29,573 nucleotides of DNA from Acidimicrobiaceae bacterium. GTDB lineage: Bacteria; Actinomycetota; Acidimicrobiia; Acidimicrobiales; RAAP-2. A model generated the notes under the pieces. That model searched no databases, was not told the origin of the DNA, and was given only the letters and a program-made list of their open reading frames with translations. Below are positions 16,922-25,492 of this stretch, piece by piece. Made by a program: the position numbers and the translations under genes. The DNA lies in the NCBI GenBank assembly GCA_003152555.1, contig PMAL01000005.1:526-30098 (forward strand), read 5' to 3'. Numbering within the stretch: position 1 is the first letter of the stretch; every line of letters begins with the position of its first letter.

Positions 16922-17062
16922 CTAGGCATGCCCGAACTCAGTCAGCGCTTCATCAAGCGACAATCCACCAGCGTCGCAAACTCGTATCGAGTGCTCGGTA
17001 ACCCCGAGGAACTCCACCTTCTCGAACACTTCGCCCACAACCCTATTGCGGACGATAATCAT
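16922..17062 (-). CDS. Small 46-residue ORF downstream of aspartate dehydrogenase-like gene
   Basis: Starts at an ATG 19 bases after the stop of the dehydrogenase gene and reads MIIVRNRVVGEVFEKVEFLG, continuing to SLDEALTEFGHA. The composition is protein-like, with an alternating beta pattern then a helix, and a weak gga precedes the start. I do not recognise it. It may be a small accessory protein or the 5' part of a gene truncated by the rearrangement that left the transposase remnant next to it. Confidence 0.35.
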   Translation of the reverse strand: MIIVRNRVVGEVFEKVEFLGVTEHSIRVCDAGGLSLDEALTEFGHA

Positions 17063-17081
17063 TCCGTCAGGGCCCCTGCTG

Positions 17082-17888
17082 TCAGGAACCAACAACCAGT
17101 GGCGCGTGTCGCTTCCGAAGAAGACTGACGACGGACAAGGCAGTTATGAGTCCTGTGCGGGGATTCTCACTTGGTACATTTTCAATCGTCATCATAAACG
17201 TAGCTGCATCAGCATCGACTTCTACACGGTGCGTGTTTCTACTGATATCAGGATCAGCCCAAATCTCTACCTGTGTGTCATCTACTCCTATACCAGCGAG
17301 TCCCAATGCAACCGCAACATTCAGATTTGCAGGGAAACCCACAATGGCTTCCCTGGCGGTGCCGGAAAACAATAACTGTGGGACTGTAATGTCTTCAATA
17401 CTCAGCATGTTCTGACCCAGAAATGGTGCACCCACCAAACCCTTTACGGGTTTGCGACTCGTAATCTTGATGGAGTGAACAATACCTTCCGCGGCAGCAC
17501 CGACAGCATCGAGTCCTAACAGTGCACCAGTGGGAACGATCAGGCGACCACCGTATTCCCGCGCCAAATCAAGAAGGTGCGGACTGTCGAGCAAGGCCCC
17601 AACACTAAGAACGACAACCTCCTTGCCTTCTTTAAGCATCGGCTCCGCTATCGCCGTAAGCAAGTCTGGCGGAAGGCACTCGACAACCACATCTGAGAGT
17701 GGCACCAGTGACGCTAACTCCACGAGGGGCACATCAATTCCCTCCTCGCGGAGAAACGTGTGGGCCTTCTCGGTGTCTCTTGAGGCCACTCCCGCAAGCT
17801 GACATCCGGGGATGCCCTCAGCCAGCCTCCTTACAACTTCTTTGCCTATTGTCCCAAGTCCCGCAACCCCAATTTGCTCTGCAACCAC
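17082..17888 (-). CDS. Aspartate dehydrogenase-like oxidoreductase (NadX family)
   Basis: A 268-residue NAD(P)-dependent enzyme. The Rossmann motif GLGTIG (10-15) is followed by a C-terminal DUF108 domain with LIVPTGALLGLDAVGAAAEG, GTAREAIVGFPANLNVAVAL, VEIWADPDISRNTHRVEVDA and IENVPSENPRTGLITALSV. H220 in RNTH is the expected catalytic histidine. Characterised members interconvert L-aspartate with oxaloacetate and ammonia through iminosuccinate. In this island it could remove ammonia from, or aminate, a C4 fragment made by N-heterocycle breakdown; that is inference. The GTG start has gaggag upstream. It lies 107 bases after livF on the same strand and is probably part of the liv transcript. 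Confidence 0.88.
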   Translation of the reverse strand: MVAEQIGVAGLGTIGKEVVRRLAEGIPGCQLAGVASRDTEKAHTFLREEGIDVPLVELASLVPLSDVVVECLPPDLLTAIAEPMLKEGKEVVVLSVGALLDSPHLLDLAREYGGRLIVPTGALLGLDAVGAAAEGIVHSIKITSRKPVKGLVGAPFLGQNMLSIEDITVPQLLFSGTAREAIVGFPANLNVAVALGLAGIGVDDTQVEIWADPDISRNTHRVEVDADAATFMMTIENVPSENPRTGLITALSVVSLLRKRHAPLVVGS

Positions 17889-17995
17889 TTACAACTCCTC
17901 TACAACGGCTAGACCGTCTCGGCCCAGGCTTTCAAACAAGCGCATCTCTAACCGCAGTACGGCTCCCCTGTATGCGACACGCCACAACGGCATCG

Positions 17996-18730
17996 TTACG
18001 ATGCGTGCTGTAGGAATAAGTGACCCACCTCATCCAATGTCCACTCCTGACACGGGCCAGCTTTTACTACGCGACCACCCACGAGAACAGCTCCTCTATC
18101 AGCCAACGCGAGAATATCCTTTGCTCGTTGTTCCACCACAAGTAATGCGATTCCCGAAAGTCGAAGCTCCACAAGCTTCTCCCAAACCTGCGACACAATC
18201 TTTGGGGCAAGCCCGGAGCTTGGCTCATCAAGCAGCAGTATCTGAGGAGCACTCATCAAGGCACGAGCCAACCCGAGCATCGTCCTCTCCCCTCCGCTCA
18301 ACACCCCAGCTCGACGGCCAAGCATGACACTCAATCCCGGAAAGAGCGGAAGTACCGCAGCACAACGAGAATCGAAACTCTTCGGGGCAGCGTAGACCCC
18401 CATCCTCAAATTCTCTGCCACGGTAAGCGAGGGAAATACATTGCCGACCTGCGGTAGATAGCCAACTCCGTGCGCAATCAGTTCCTCCGGTCGTCGGTGC
18501 AATGCACTCCAGTTATTGACGCTCAGGCGACCCTCCGTCACTGGCAGGAAGCCGAGAATAGCTTTCAACAGCGTGCTCTTACCCGCCCCATTGGGCCCCA
18601 CCACAGCGACCATCTCACCCTCTCGAACATCTAGGTCAACACCATGCAAAATCGGCACGGTACTGTAACCAGCGACAAGGCCTTCGATCTCTAAAATTAC
18701 CGGCTTCGCACTATTAACTGAGGTAGGCAT
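17996..18730 (-). CDS. livF: Branched-chain-type ABC importer ATPase LivF
   Basis: Second ATPase of a HAAT (branched-chain amino acid type) importer, 244 residues. Walker A is GPNGAGKST, the signature is LSGGERTMLGLARALM, and Walker B is ILLLDEPSSGLAP with the switch histidine region replaced by LLVVEQRAKDIL, as usual in LivF. The LPQVGNVFPSLTVAENL stretch is typical of LivF and distinguishes it from LivG. The 5' end overlaps livG by 17 bases, so the two are coupled. Substrates of such importers include amino acids, urea, amides and aromatic acids; the neighbouring catabolic genes suggest an aromatic or N-heteroaromatic acid here. Confidence 0.93.
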   Translation of the reverse strand: MPTSVNSAKPVILEIEGLVAGYSTVPILHGVDLDVREGEMVAVVGPNGAGKSTLLKAILGFLPVTEGRLSVNNWSALHRRPEELIAHGVGYLPQVGNVFPSLTVAENLRMGVYAAPKSFDSRCAAVLPLFPGLSVMLGRRAGVLSGGERTMLGLARALMSAPQILLLDEPSSGLAPKIVSQVWEKLVELRLSGIALLVVEQRAKDILALADRGAVLVGGRVVKAGPCQEWTLDEVGHLFLQHAS

Positions 18731-19529
18731 CCCTCACCCCTTCATCGGCAATGACCTCGTCAAAACTACCTTCCACAAGAACTCTGCCGGCCGCCATGAC
18801 GATTACCCGATCGCACAACTCTTCTACAACTTCTAAAGCGTGTTCCACCAAAAGACAGGCAACGCCGTGATCCGCCAGATCACGCACATGTTCCAAAAGA
18901 CGCGGCCGCAGTAACGGACTTACGCCAACCGTCGGCTCATCCAGTAACAGCAGCCGCGGCTCGGCCATCACACTTCGGGCAATTTCTAGCAGCCGCTTCT
19001 GACCGCCGCTGAGATTCCCCGCGTACTCATTCTCCATTTCAGAAAGACCGAATTCGCTCAACAGCATCCTTCCGCGAGAAAACTCCTGCCGCTCATGATC
19101 GCGCCACTTTTTACGCTGAAATATGACAGGACCTAGTTTTTCACCCGGATGCCCCTGCGATGCAATCATGATATTTTCCATCACCGTTAGTCCAGGAAAC
19201 TCGCTATTAAGTTGAAAGGTCCTGATCATCCCCGCAGCGGCTCGCCGATACGGGGTCCATCGAGTGACATCGCGCCCTTCAAAGACAATGCTGCCCGAGT
19301 CCGCATGTACCCTGCCACTCAAAATGTCCACGAGCGTGCTCTTTCCCGCACCATTTGGCCCAATGAGTCCTACGATCTCGCCCTTCCGTACGGTCAAACT
19401 ACAACCACTTACCGCGCGTAGACCACCGAACGCTTTCACTACGTCGCTGCAAACAAGGCTGGGCTCTTTTTCAAGACCGTCATTAGAGACGTCGTCACCT
19501 ACTGCTCCGCCCGTGAGGTCATCTATCAC
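18714..19529 (-). CDS. livG: Branched-chain-type ABC importer ATPase LivG
   Basis: First ATPase of the importer, 271 residues. After a 25-residue N-terminal extension come LVCSDVVKAFGGLRAVSGCS, Walker A GPNGAGKSTL, the LivG-typical GMIRTFQLNSEFPGLTVMEN, signature LSGGQKRLLEIARSVM, Walker B LLLLDEPTVGVSP and the switch histidine in LLVEHALEVV. The length and the central insert (GHPGEKLGPVIFQRKKWRDHE) are normal for LivG. It overlaps livM by four bases (ATGA) at its start and livF at its end, within one compact operon. Confidence 0.93.
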   Translation of the reverse strand: MIDDLTGGAVGDDVSNDGLEKEPSLVCSDVVKAFGGLRAVSGCSLTVRKGEIVGLIGPNGAGKSTLVDILSGRVHADSGSIVFEGRDVTRWTPYRRAAAGMIRTFQLNSEFPGLTVMENIMIASQGHPGEKLGPVIFQRKKWRDHERQEFSRGRMLLSEFGLSEMENEYAGNLSGGQKRLLEIARSVMAEPRLLLLDEPTVGVSPLLRPRLLEHVRDLADHGVACLLVEHALEVVEELCDRVIVMAAGRVLVEGSFDEVIADEGVRDAYLS

Positions 19530-20551
19530 TTCCTGGCTTCTCCCTTCCGAAGCTTTCGAAGCAGGTTTCCTTCGCTTACCTCACCGGGCTTCGAATCTAT
19601 CCAAGGCCACTTCGCCTTTCGCTCAGGAAGCAGTCCACGGGGCCGTACCCATAGGAACCCGATGGTTATGATCCCTATAAGCACCCATTGAACCGATGGA
19701 ATAAGGCCAGGATCGCTCGAGACTGCGGGCAAAAATACCACCGCCTCATTGATTCCCACACCCACGACGGCAGCTCCCAACACTACGCCAAGGTTGTTCC
19801 CGCGACCGCCCACTATGACTATTGAGAACACCACAAGGGTCTCGGCCTCTTGCCATGACAAGGGGCTCCAGGCTCCAATAAAGCCAATTAACAGTGCGCC
19901 GGACAATGCAGCCATGCAGTTCCCGAGTATAAATACCGATAGTCGGTAGTGGCGCACATTTTTCCCTAGGGCCGCCGCCGCGTCAGGACGTTCACGAATT
20001 GACTTCAGCACGCGCCCATACGGCGATCTCGTCACGGCCCCAACTAAAAGCCAACTAATCGCCAACCACCCGAGAGCAAGAATCGGATACCACAACTCCG
20101 GATTCGAAACCGGGCTCGGCACCCCAGATATTCCGATATAGCCATTGAAGAGATTCGCGTAAGCACCTATCAACGTAAACATGGTCAGAAATACGACAAA
20201 AGTCATAAGAGCGCCAAAGTCGTCTCGTACCGACCGAAGCACTATTAGTCCCACTCCGACCGAAAAGACGCCGGCCACAACAACCGCGCTCAACACGGTG
20301 AGCGGATAGGGCAAGTGTACTGGTAGGTTCCAGGCGTATATTTCTTGGAACAGGGCTGGTACGCGGCCCTTATCGGAGCCCAACGCGGTTATCCCGCCCA
20401 CGTAGGCACCGATGGCAAAAAACAAGTAATAGCCGAAATTCAGAACGCCCCCGAGCCCATATTGTACATTTAATCCAAGCCCAAGAATGGCGTAGGAAAC
20501 GAACAGGACGAGCAAAGTCGAAATGTAATAGGCCACTACGTGCCTCCCCAA
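19526..20551 (-). CDS. livM: Branched-chain-type ABC importer permease LivM
   Basis: Integral membrane permease of 341 residues with about nine hydrophobic segments. Family signatures are GLGLNVQYGLGGVLNFGYYL near the N-terminus, SPYGRVLKSIRERPDAAAALGKN (the EAA-like cytoplasmic loop contacting the ATPases) and VIVGGRGNNLGVVLGAAVV. It ends with VQWVLIGIITIGFLWVRPRG followed by LLPER. It overlaps livH by 16 bases and livG by four. A decayed C-terminal fragment of a second LivM-like permease occurs at 27.7-27.9 kb, so at least one further copy of this transporter class once existed nearby. Confidence 0.93.
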   Translation of the reverse strand: MGRHVVAYYISTLLVLFVSYAILGLGLNVQYGLGGVLNFGYYLFFAIGAYVGGITALGSDKGRVPALFQEIYAWNLPVHLPYPLTVLSAVVVAGVFSVGVGLIVLRSVRDDFGALMTFVVFLTMFTLIGAYANLFNGYIGISGVPSPVSNPELWYPILALGWLAISWLLVGAVTRSPYGRVLKSIRERPDAAAALGKNVRHYRLSVFILGNCMAALSGALLIGFIGAWSPLSWQEAETLVVFSIVIVGGRGNNLGVVLGAAVVGVGINEAVVFLPAVSSDPGLIPSVQWVLIGIITIGFLWVRPRGLLPERKAKWPWIDSKPGEVSEGNLLRKLRKGEARK

Positions 20552-21426
20552 CCTCTAGAAATTACTCCCGCAAGGCCGCCCGGCCGTATCATAATCACGA
20601 CCATCAAAACTAGAAGGCCAATGAGTACCTCATACTGCGTGCCGACGAAGACTCCCCATAGATTGTCGGCGAGGGAAATCACTAACGAACCGGCTATGGC
20701 GCCCCAGATACTTCCCAGTCCGCCCAGCATCGCAGCAGGAATTATGAGCAGTAAATAGTTGTCGCCTATGGCGCCATTCACGGTGCTAGTGCTCGCCGCA
20801 AGAGCGAGGCCAGCAATACCGGTCACAAGGCCAGTGACGAACCACGCAACCGTTGTAACTTTCCGGGTTGGCACCCCAGAAGCGCCGGCCAACATTCGGT
20901 TGTCCACGATGGCCCGGATGGCGATGCCCAATCTGGTCCGATGTAGCAGGGCCGCCAATCCAGCCGTCATCACCACGGCAAGCGCCACTACGACGAGTTG
21001 TGCTCCAGATAGTTCAAAGGGGCCCGCGTGGATAGCGAGCGACGAGCCGCCAAACGGGAGAGTGAAGGAGTTGTCACGAAATCCGCCATCCAATCCGTAG
21101 TCGATGATGGTACCCAGGCTGAACGTTACGATCATCAGAACGAAAGCGGAAGCTCCGCGCCTAATGAATGGACCCACAAGGAACGCGCTCATTCCGGCCG
21201 CAAATAATCCAGAAAACAGTACCGCCAAACCTATTGCGAGCCAGAATTCAATCCCAACAATACTGAAAAAGAAGTATGCCGCATAACACGACAGGGTTAA
21301 AGCGGCACCGAAGGCCAAGTTGAATATGTTCGACACAGCGAACTGCAACGAAAACGCAACTGCGGCGAGGCTCAACGTAGCCGCAGTAACTACTGAGAAG
21401 GCGAGACTAGCTATGAATAGGTTCAT
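20536..21426 (-). CDS. livH: Branched-chain-type ABC importer permease LivH
   Basis: Integral membrane permease of 296 residues from the ATG at 21426, preferred over an upstream in-frame start at 21459 because ggaggag lies about 10 bases before it. Features: a first hydrophobic span FIASLAFSVVTAATLSLAAV, the QFAVSNIFNLAFGAALTL segment, the cytoplasmic coupling loop LGIAIRAIVDNRMLAGASG (EAA-like), and VNGAIGDNYLLLIIPAAMLG with GGLGSIWGAIAGSLVI. It is separated from livK by a strong hairpin and followed by livM with a short overlap. Confidence 0.93.
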   Translation of the reverse strand: MNLFIASLAFSVVTAATLSLAAVAFSLQFAVSNIFNLAFGAALTLSCYAAYFFFSIVGIEFWLAIGLAVLFSGLFAAGMSAFLVGPFIRRGASAFVLMIVTFSLGTIIDYGLDGGFRDNSFTLPFGGSSLAIHAGPFELSGAQLVVVALAVVMTAGLAALLHRTRLGIAIRAIVDNRMLAGASGVPTRKVTTVAWFVTGLVTGIAGLALAASTSTVNGAIGDNYLLLIIPAAMLGGLGSIWGAIAGSLVISLADNLWGVFVGTQYEVLIGLLVLMVVIMIRPGGLAGVISRGWGGT

Positions 21427-21547
21427 GAAGTGGGTTCTCCTCCTCTGAGAAAGCGGCACTAAAAACGAAAACGTTGGTGGGGGGTCTCTTCATCTCACAA
21501 GGTGGTCACTCTTGATTTCTCCTTGGGTTTCGCAAAGACGAACACGC

Positions 21548-21597
21548 CTTACTTAGTAGCTTGCTACCGGCATTGCGGTAGCAAGCTACTAAGTAAG
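21548..21597. terminator. Perfect 22-bp-arm hairpin between livK and livH
   Basis: Arms at 21548-21569 and 21576-21597 are perfectly complementary around a six-base loop (gcattg). It lies 13 bases after the livK stop and 121 before the livH start. No T-run follows on the minus strand, so it probably acts as an attenuator or 3' stabiliser giving excess binding protein over the membrane complex, not as a full terminator. Confidence 0.8.
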
Positions 21598-21610
21598 AGC
21601 CGCAGCAAAA

Positions 21611-22903
21611 TTACGAATACTTGGCCAAAGTTGCGTCAGAAATTACCTTCGTAGTGACAATCTTGCCAGCTGCGCTTGTGTTGGCTATATCCCAAGAGCC
21701 AATCACTGAGTGGTATTGATTAAAGTACATCGAACCCATGGTCGTCGCATAAAAGAACGGTTCATGCGCCTTAATCGCAGCGAGCCCTTGACTATATGTG
21801 GTTACCCTTTTGCCCTGATGATTGTTGGTCACCTTAGTTAAGTCCTTCACGTAGACCTGTGGATTCGTCGAGTTCGCGAGGTCCATAGCTAAAGCCTCGA
21901 TAATCACGCTGTCGTAATTGTCGGCTACGTACGAATTATTGTAAGTATTTGGATGCTTTTCGACCTTCTTAAGTGCCGCAAGAAAGCCAGGATACGCTGA
22001 GTTCGGTGGATTCGTAGGCGTCGCCAGAAAGTGTACTTCTTGGCCTAACTTTGCGAAACCGCCCACTGCATTCGCTACCGGGGTGAGCCAAGCCAGATTG
22101 GAAAGGAAACTCGTGCCAATGACTGGAATCACCTTCCCAGCTTCCAGCGTCTTCAGTTCGGAAAACAGGGTTGCAGCAGTTTGTGAGTCGGTTTCGTACA
22201 GGATTACTTGTGGGTTTGAACTTAGAGCCTTTGCGATTTCTGTGTCGTAGGATGTCTGGTCTAGTGGCAGTGGCTCGTTGACCACCACTTTGCCGCCGTG
22301 GGAGGTGTATAGCTTCACCATTGGTGCGACATTCTCCTGGGATCCCGCATTCTCGCCAAAGAGAATAGCGGCCCGCTTGTACCCCTGCGAGAGCGCCGCT
22401 GCCGTCATTGCCACGCTGAGGCTACTGTCGGAGGGATAGTCCCGAAAAACGTACTTATAGTGGACATGATCTAACTGAGTCGTTCCCGACTGAGTCATTG
22501 TGACCATTTTGTCGCTGTTGAAGATCTGGGCTGAAACGATAGCGGTGTCGGAGGTCAGTCCCACGACACCTGAAAGCTTCGGATACCGCGCAAGCATTTC
22601 TCTGGCGGCGGCGACGCTGTCGGCCGGATCAGCTCCGAGATCCGTTTGGATCAGGTCGAGCTGCCTTCCCAAGATGCCGCCCTCAGAATTAATGGCCTGC
22701 TGCGCAGCGAGGAAGCCAGGCACGTCGGCTGTGAGGCCAATGGATCCACTGGGGCCCGTGAGCGGCACGAACATGTCGATCTGTACGTGCGCTTTCGAAG
22801 TGGCGGCAGAACTATCGGTTGAATTAACGAACGCGATAGACGCTACGGTTAGCGCTCCGCTTGTCATGACTAAAGAAAGTCTCTTTATACTACAATGCCC
22901 CAC
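21611..22903 (-). CDS. livK: ABC importer substrate-binding protein LivK/HAAT type
   Basis: Periplasmic-binding-type protein of 430 residues exported by the Sec route. The signal peptide SLVMTSGALTVASIAFVNST ends near SSAATSKA, with no lipobox cysteine. The mature domain opens VQIDMFVPLTGPSGSIG, followed by GGILGRQLDLIQTD and GVVGLTSDTAIVSAQIFN, typical of the Leu/Ile/Val-binding fold also used for aromatic acids, amides and urea. The GTG start has an aggggga ribosome-binding site. It is the first gene of the importer operon; a small dyad lies in its leader. The ligand cannot be read from sequence; context argues for the substrate of the adjacent ring-degrading enzymes. Confidence 0.9.
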   Translation of the reverse strand: MGHCSIKRLSLVMTSGALTVASIAFVNSTDSSAATSKAHVQIDMFVPLTGPSGSIGLTADVPGFLAAQQAINSEGGILGRQLDLIQTDLGADPADSVAAAREMLARYPKLSGVVGLTSDTAIVSAQIFNSDKMVTMTQSGTTQLDHVHYKYVFRDYPSDSSLSVAMTAAALSQGYKRAAILFGENAGSQENVAPMVKLYTSHGGKVVVNEPLPLDQTSYDTEIAKALSSNPQVILYETDSQTAATLFSELKTLEAGKVIPVIGTSFLSNLAWLTPVANAVGGFAKLGQEVHFLATPTNPPNSAYPGFLAALKKVEKHPNTYNNSYVADNYDSVIIEALAMDLANSTNPQVYVKDLTKVTNNHQGKRVTTYSQGLAAIKAHEPFFYATTMGSMYFNQYHSVIGSWDIANTSAAGKIVTTKVISDATLAKYS

Positions 22904-22922
22904 GATTTCCCCCTCATTCTCC

Positions 22923-22937
22923 TGCGGATATACCGCA
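22923..22937. promoter_or_regulatory. Small dyad in the livK leader
   Basis: The sequence tgcggatataccgca is an inverted repeat with five-base arms 20 bases upstream of the livK start. It could be an operator or a leader hairpin. No regulator gene is present in the window. Confidence 0.3.
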
Positions 22938-23175
22938 TTGATTTAGATGTGTCGACCGTAGCATATTTACACGCAAACAAGTTGACGCTGTTCGTTGCTC
23001 TGGTGGGCGGCCAATTAAATCTGATTAGTGAGTAGTCATGAACAGAGTCACTCACCAAGTTTTGCGCTCACCCCTTGGAACCGCCCTCATTTAAAACTTC
23101 CGAAAGGCGGAGCGTTCGAGGTAGGCGGTGTTTTCGCCTACGCACGAACGATGGCGCTAACGATGGAGCTTCCAG

Positions 23176-23930
23176 ATGAGTCAACGTCACGCCGTCACGA
23201 AGAAGATGACGGTCACTTACAAGCTCCTTCAAGACCGAGTAAACGAAGATCCTGGACGACCGACTCACCGATTAGCACCGCGATTACGCGCGTCACACCC
23301 TCGTGGACGTGGGCGCCGTGAAGTGAGTGACGCCGCGACGCGCTCGAAGCCCGCGATACCCGGCGCACTTCACGGCGGTGTTGGCCCTCGTGTGTCCCTC
23401 AGTCGTTACCCCGTCGGCAAGCGACTCGCCCCGAAGCTCGGTGTGCTCGTGGTGATGCTCAAGCGACGGAGACCTCGTGCTCACTGACGATGACGTCGCA
23501 CTGCTCAGCGCGATGAGTGCCGCCACCGTCGATCGTCACCTGAAGAGTGAACGTGTTCGTCTCGGGATGAAGGGTCGCTCTCACACCGAGCCCGAGACCC
23601 TCCTCAAGTGCCAAATACCAATTCGCACCTGGGCCGAATGGACCGAGGACCATTCGGGCTTCGTCGAGATCGACACGCGCGTGCGAGAGCTCGAGTAGAG
23701 AGTTCTGTTTCACCCCGACCATGACCGATATCGCCACGGGCTGGACCATCAACCGATCGGTCAAGAACAAGTCAGCCGTCTGGGTCCTCGAAGCGATCGA
23801 CGAGGTCGCCGCTCGTTTCCCCTTTCCGATCCTCGACGACGACTCGAACAACGGCGCGGAGTACATGAACGTGCATCTCTTCGACTACTGCAAAGGGCGA
23901 AAGATCACCTTCACCCGCTCGAGGTTCAAC
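23176..23930 (+). pseudogene. Decayed integrase-catalytic-domain transposase
   Basis: Plus-strand fragments in several frames follow one actinobacterial transposase. In order they are MSQRHAVTKKM at 23176, then in another frame TKILDDRLTD and HRDYARHTL with internal stops (about 23235-23300). Next come DDDVALLSAMSAATVDRHL and GRSHTEPETLLKCQIPIRTW to FVEID (23477-23670), and, after a deletion, EFCFTPTMTDIATGWTINRS to ILDDDSNNGAEYMNVHLFDY and KITFTRSR (23703-23925). Stops, frameshifts and loss of the segment after FTRSR make it non-functional. The D..N-N-G-x-E region of the DDE core is still visible. Similarity stops near 23930; the rest up to the aminotransferase is unassigned. It lies upstream of livK, between it and the aminotransferase. 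Confidence 0.8.
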
Positions 23931-24027
23931 GCAACTGGACGCGCAATGTGCGGTGCCACGGCGAAGAATCAGAGAAGCACACCGCACCCCAAGAGAAACT
24001 CACGGAAATTGAATCACCGCTGGCTGG

Positions 24028-25254
24028 TTACTTGCGAGTGAGCACCTGCGCAATGCGATCACATGCGAGAGCAAGCCGGCCATGATCCTGAGAGAAATTG
24101 ATACGGAAGTGTCCCCGACCACCAAATCCGAATTGGTAGCCGGGGCTGATTAGAACTCCGTTGGCCTTCAGCGCCACAGCAAGCACGTGATCATCGTCGC
24201 TGCCGGATTCGTTAGCCCAAGCTGTATCGGAAATATTGGGAAAGACGTATGAACTGCCGGCCGGCGCCGATACGGCCAGGCCCGGTATCGCACGGAGGCG
24301 ATCGACCAAGAAATCTCGAATCTTCTGGTGGGCAATCGTACGTTCTGCGAGCCACACCTCATCGCTATCCATCCAGTGCCGCAAAGTGTGCTGCGCGTAA
24401 CCTGCTGCGCGCAGAGACGCAAGTGAAATCACTTGCTCCATCGCGTCAACTATCTCGGAAGGTCCGACGGCCGCACCAACGCGGTACCCGCTCATTGACT
24501 CCGTCTTCGATGGTCCAATTAAGGTGACGGTCCTTTCAGCCATTCCTGGCAGGGCACCGAGGTGCACATACTCATTGTTGTCAAAGACCAGGCGACAGTA
24601 AAGCTGGTCAACGATTGCCAGCATGTCGTGCTCTACCACCCATCTTGCTAGAAGCTCGGCCGACTCTCGTGAATAGACGCCTCCGGTGGGGTTATTAGGA
24701 TGCGAAAGTACGAGGACGCGCGAGCGACGCCGTGTTGCTAGCTCAAGATCGGCTTGATCGATCGTGATAATGCCGAATGGATCCTGTTGCATCGGAATCC
24801 GATGAGCATCAGCACCCAGGAACGCACTGATCCGCTCATCCATGAAGTATTCCCTGGAAGGGAACGCGATGACATCCCCCGGCGTCACCATCGCTGACAA
24901 CGCGCAGAACAATCCACCCTGAGTACCCGGGGTCAAAATCAGCTCGCTGGCAGGATCAATGGTGCGACCAAGAAGTGCCGCTGCTCGTGGTGCCAATAGA
25001 CGACGAACGTTGTCGCTCCCCCGGTAAGGCGAGTAGGCCTCCTTGTTCTCCGTGATGGCGGCGTTGAAGTCGACGCTGGCCGACGCGGGGGGTAGGAACG
25101 CTCGGGTATCGCCGTGTGTGAGATCTATGAGGTCTCCTGTCCCCGGGGCGGCGCCCAGTGATTTATCCAAGGCTCGCACGGACGAACCGTAGCTTGGTGC
25201 ATAGGCGTCGAGTTCGGCCGCCGCCAGTGCCGGAGTACGTCGGTAATTAATCAT
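24028..25254 (-). CDS. PLP-dependent aminotransferase, class I/II
   Basis: Fold-type I aminotransferase of about 408 residues. The start is placed at the second of two adjacent ATGs because aaggagga ends directly against the first. Motifs: TPGTQGGLFCAL, LSHPNNPTGGVYS (cofactor-binding Asn), AIVDQLYCRLVF (Asp for the pyridine nitrogen), the Schiff-base lysine in GPSKTESMSGYRVG (about residue 250) and the substrate-carboxylate arginine in GHFRINFS. The specific substrate pair is not readable. Near a hydroxyacid dehydrogenase and LhgO, exchange of amino and 2-oxo acids from ring breakdown is plausible. The gene is intact and faces away from the transposase remnant. Confidence 0.9.
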   Translation of the reverse strand: MINYRRTPALAAAELDAYAPSYGSSVRALDKSLGAAPGTGDLIDLTHGDTRAFLPPASASVDFNAAITENKEAYSPYRGSDNVRRLLAPRAAALLGRTIDPASELILTPGTQGGLFCALSAMVTPGDVIAFPSREYFMDERISAFLGADAHRIPMQQDPFGIITIDQADLELATRRRSRVLVLSHPNNPTGGVYSRESAELLARWVVEHDMLAIVDQLYCRLVFDNNEYVHLGALPGMAERTVTLIGPSKTESMSGYRVGAAVGPSEIVDAMEQVISLASLRAAGYAQHTLRHWMDSDEVWLAERTIAHQKIRDFLVDRLRAIPGLAVSAPAGSSYVFPNISDTAWANESGSDDDHVLAVALKANGVLISPGYQFGFGGRGHFRINFSQDHGRLALACDRIAQVLTRK

Positions 25255-25318
25255 CATTCCTCCTTTGTTGCACGCTATTCCAGAGCGAGTGGTCGAGCCG
25301 CTACGAAGTCAAGAACTC

Positions 25319-25450
25319 TCAAAAACCTAGGTTGGTTGGGTCCAAACCGGGTGACAAACCAACTAAAAACAGCCGGACCCACGCGACTGCGTCACCTCCG
25401 TCAAGTCCCTGGACCACAATCTCGAATCGGTCGAGGTCGGCTCCAGCATC
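25319..25450 (-). pseudogene. Unassigned C-terminal coding fragment
   Basis: A minus-strand frame reads DAGADLDRFEIVVQGLDGGD, then AVAWVRLF and a stop at 25319. The GADLDR-IVVQGLDGGD-AWVR pattern resembles the C-terminus of a luciferase-like (F420-dependent) monooxygenase, but this is from memory and weak. A stop at 25451 closes it upstream. Treat as gene debris. Confidence 0.3.
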
Positions 25451-25492
25451 TTACAATTCCTGACGACCCAATTCCCAATCAAGGGTAATCAA

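Noticed and set aside
22950..24020. CRISPR, tRNA or rRNA signals in non-coding stretches
   Set aside because: No regularly spaced repeats, cloverleaf sequences or rRNA segments were seen here or elsewhere in the window.
23040..24050. Apparent terminal inverted repeats (ttggtgagtga-like) flanking the decayed transposase
   Set aside because: The right-hand match lies inside the aminotransferase coding sequence and needs a gap; likely chance.
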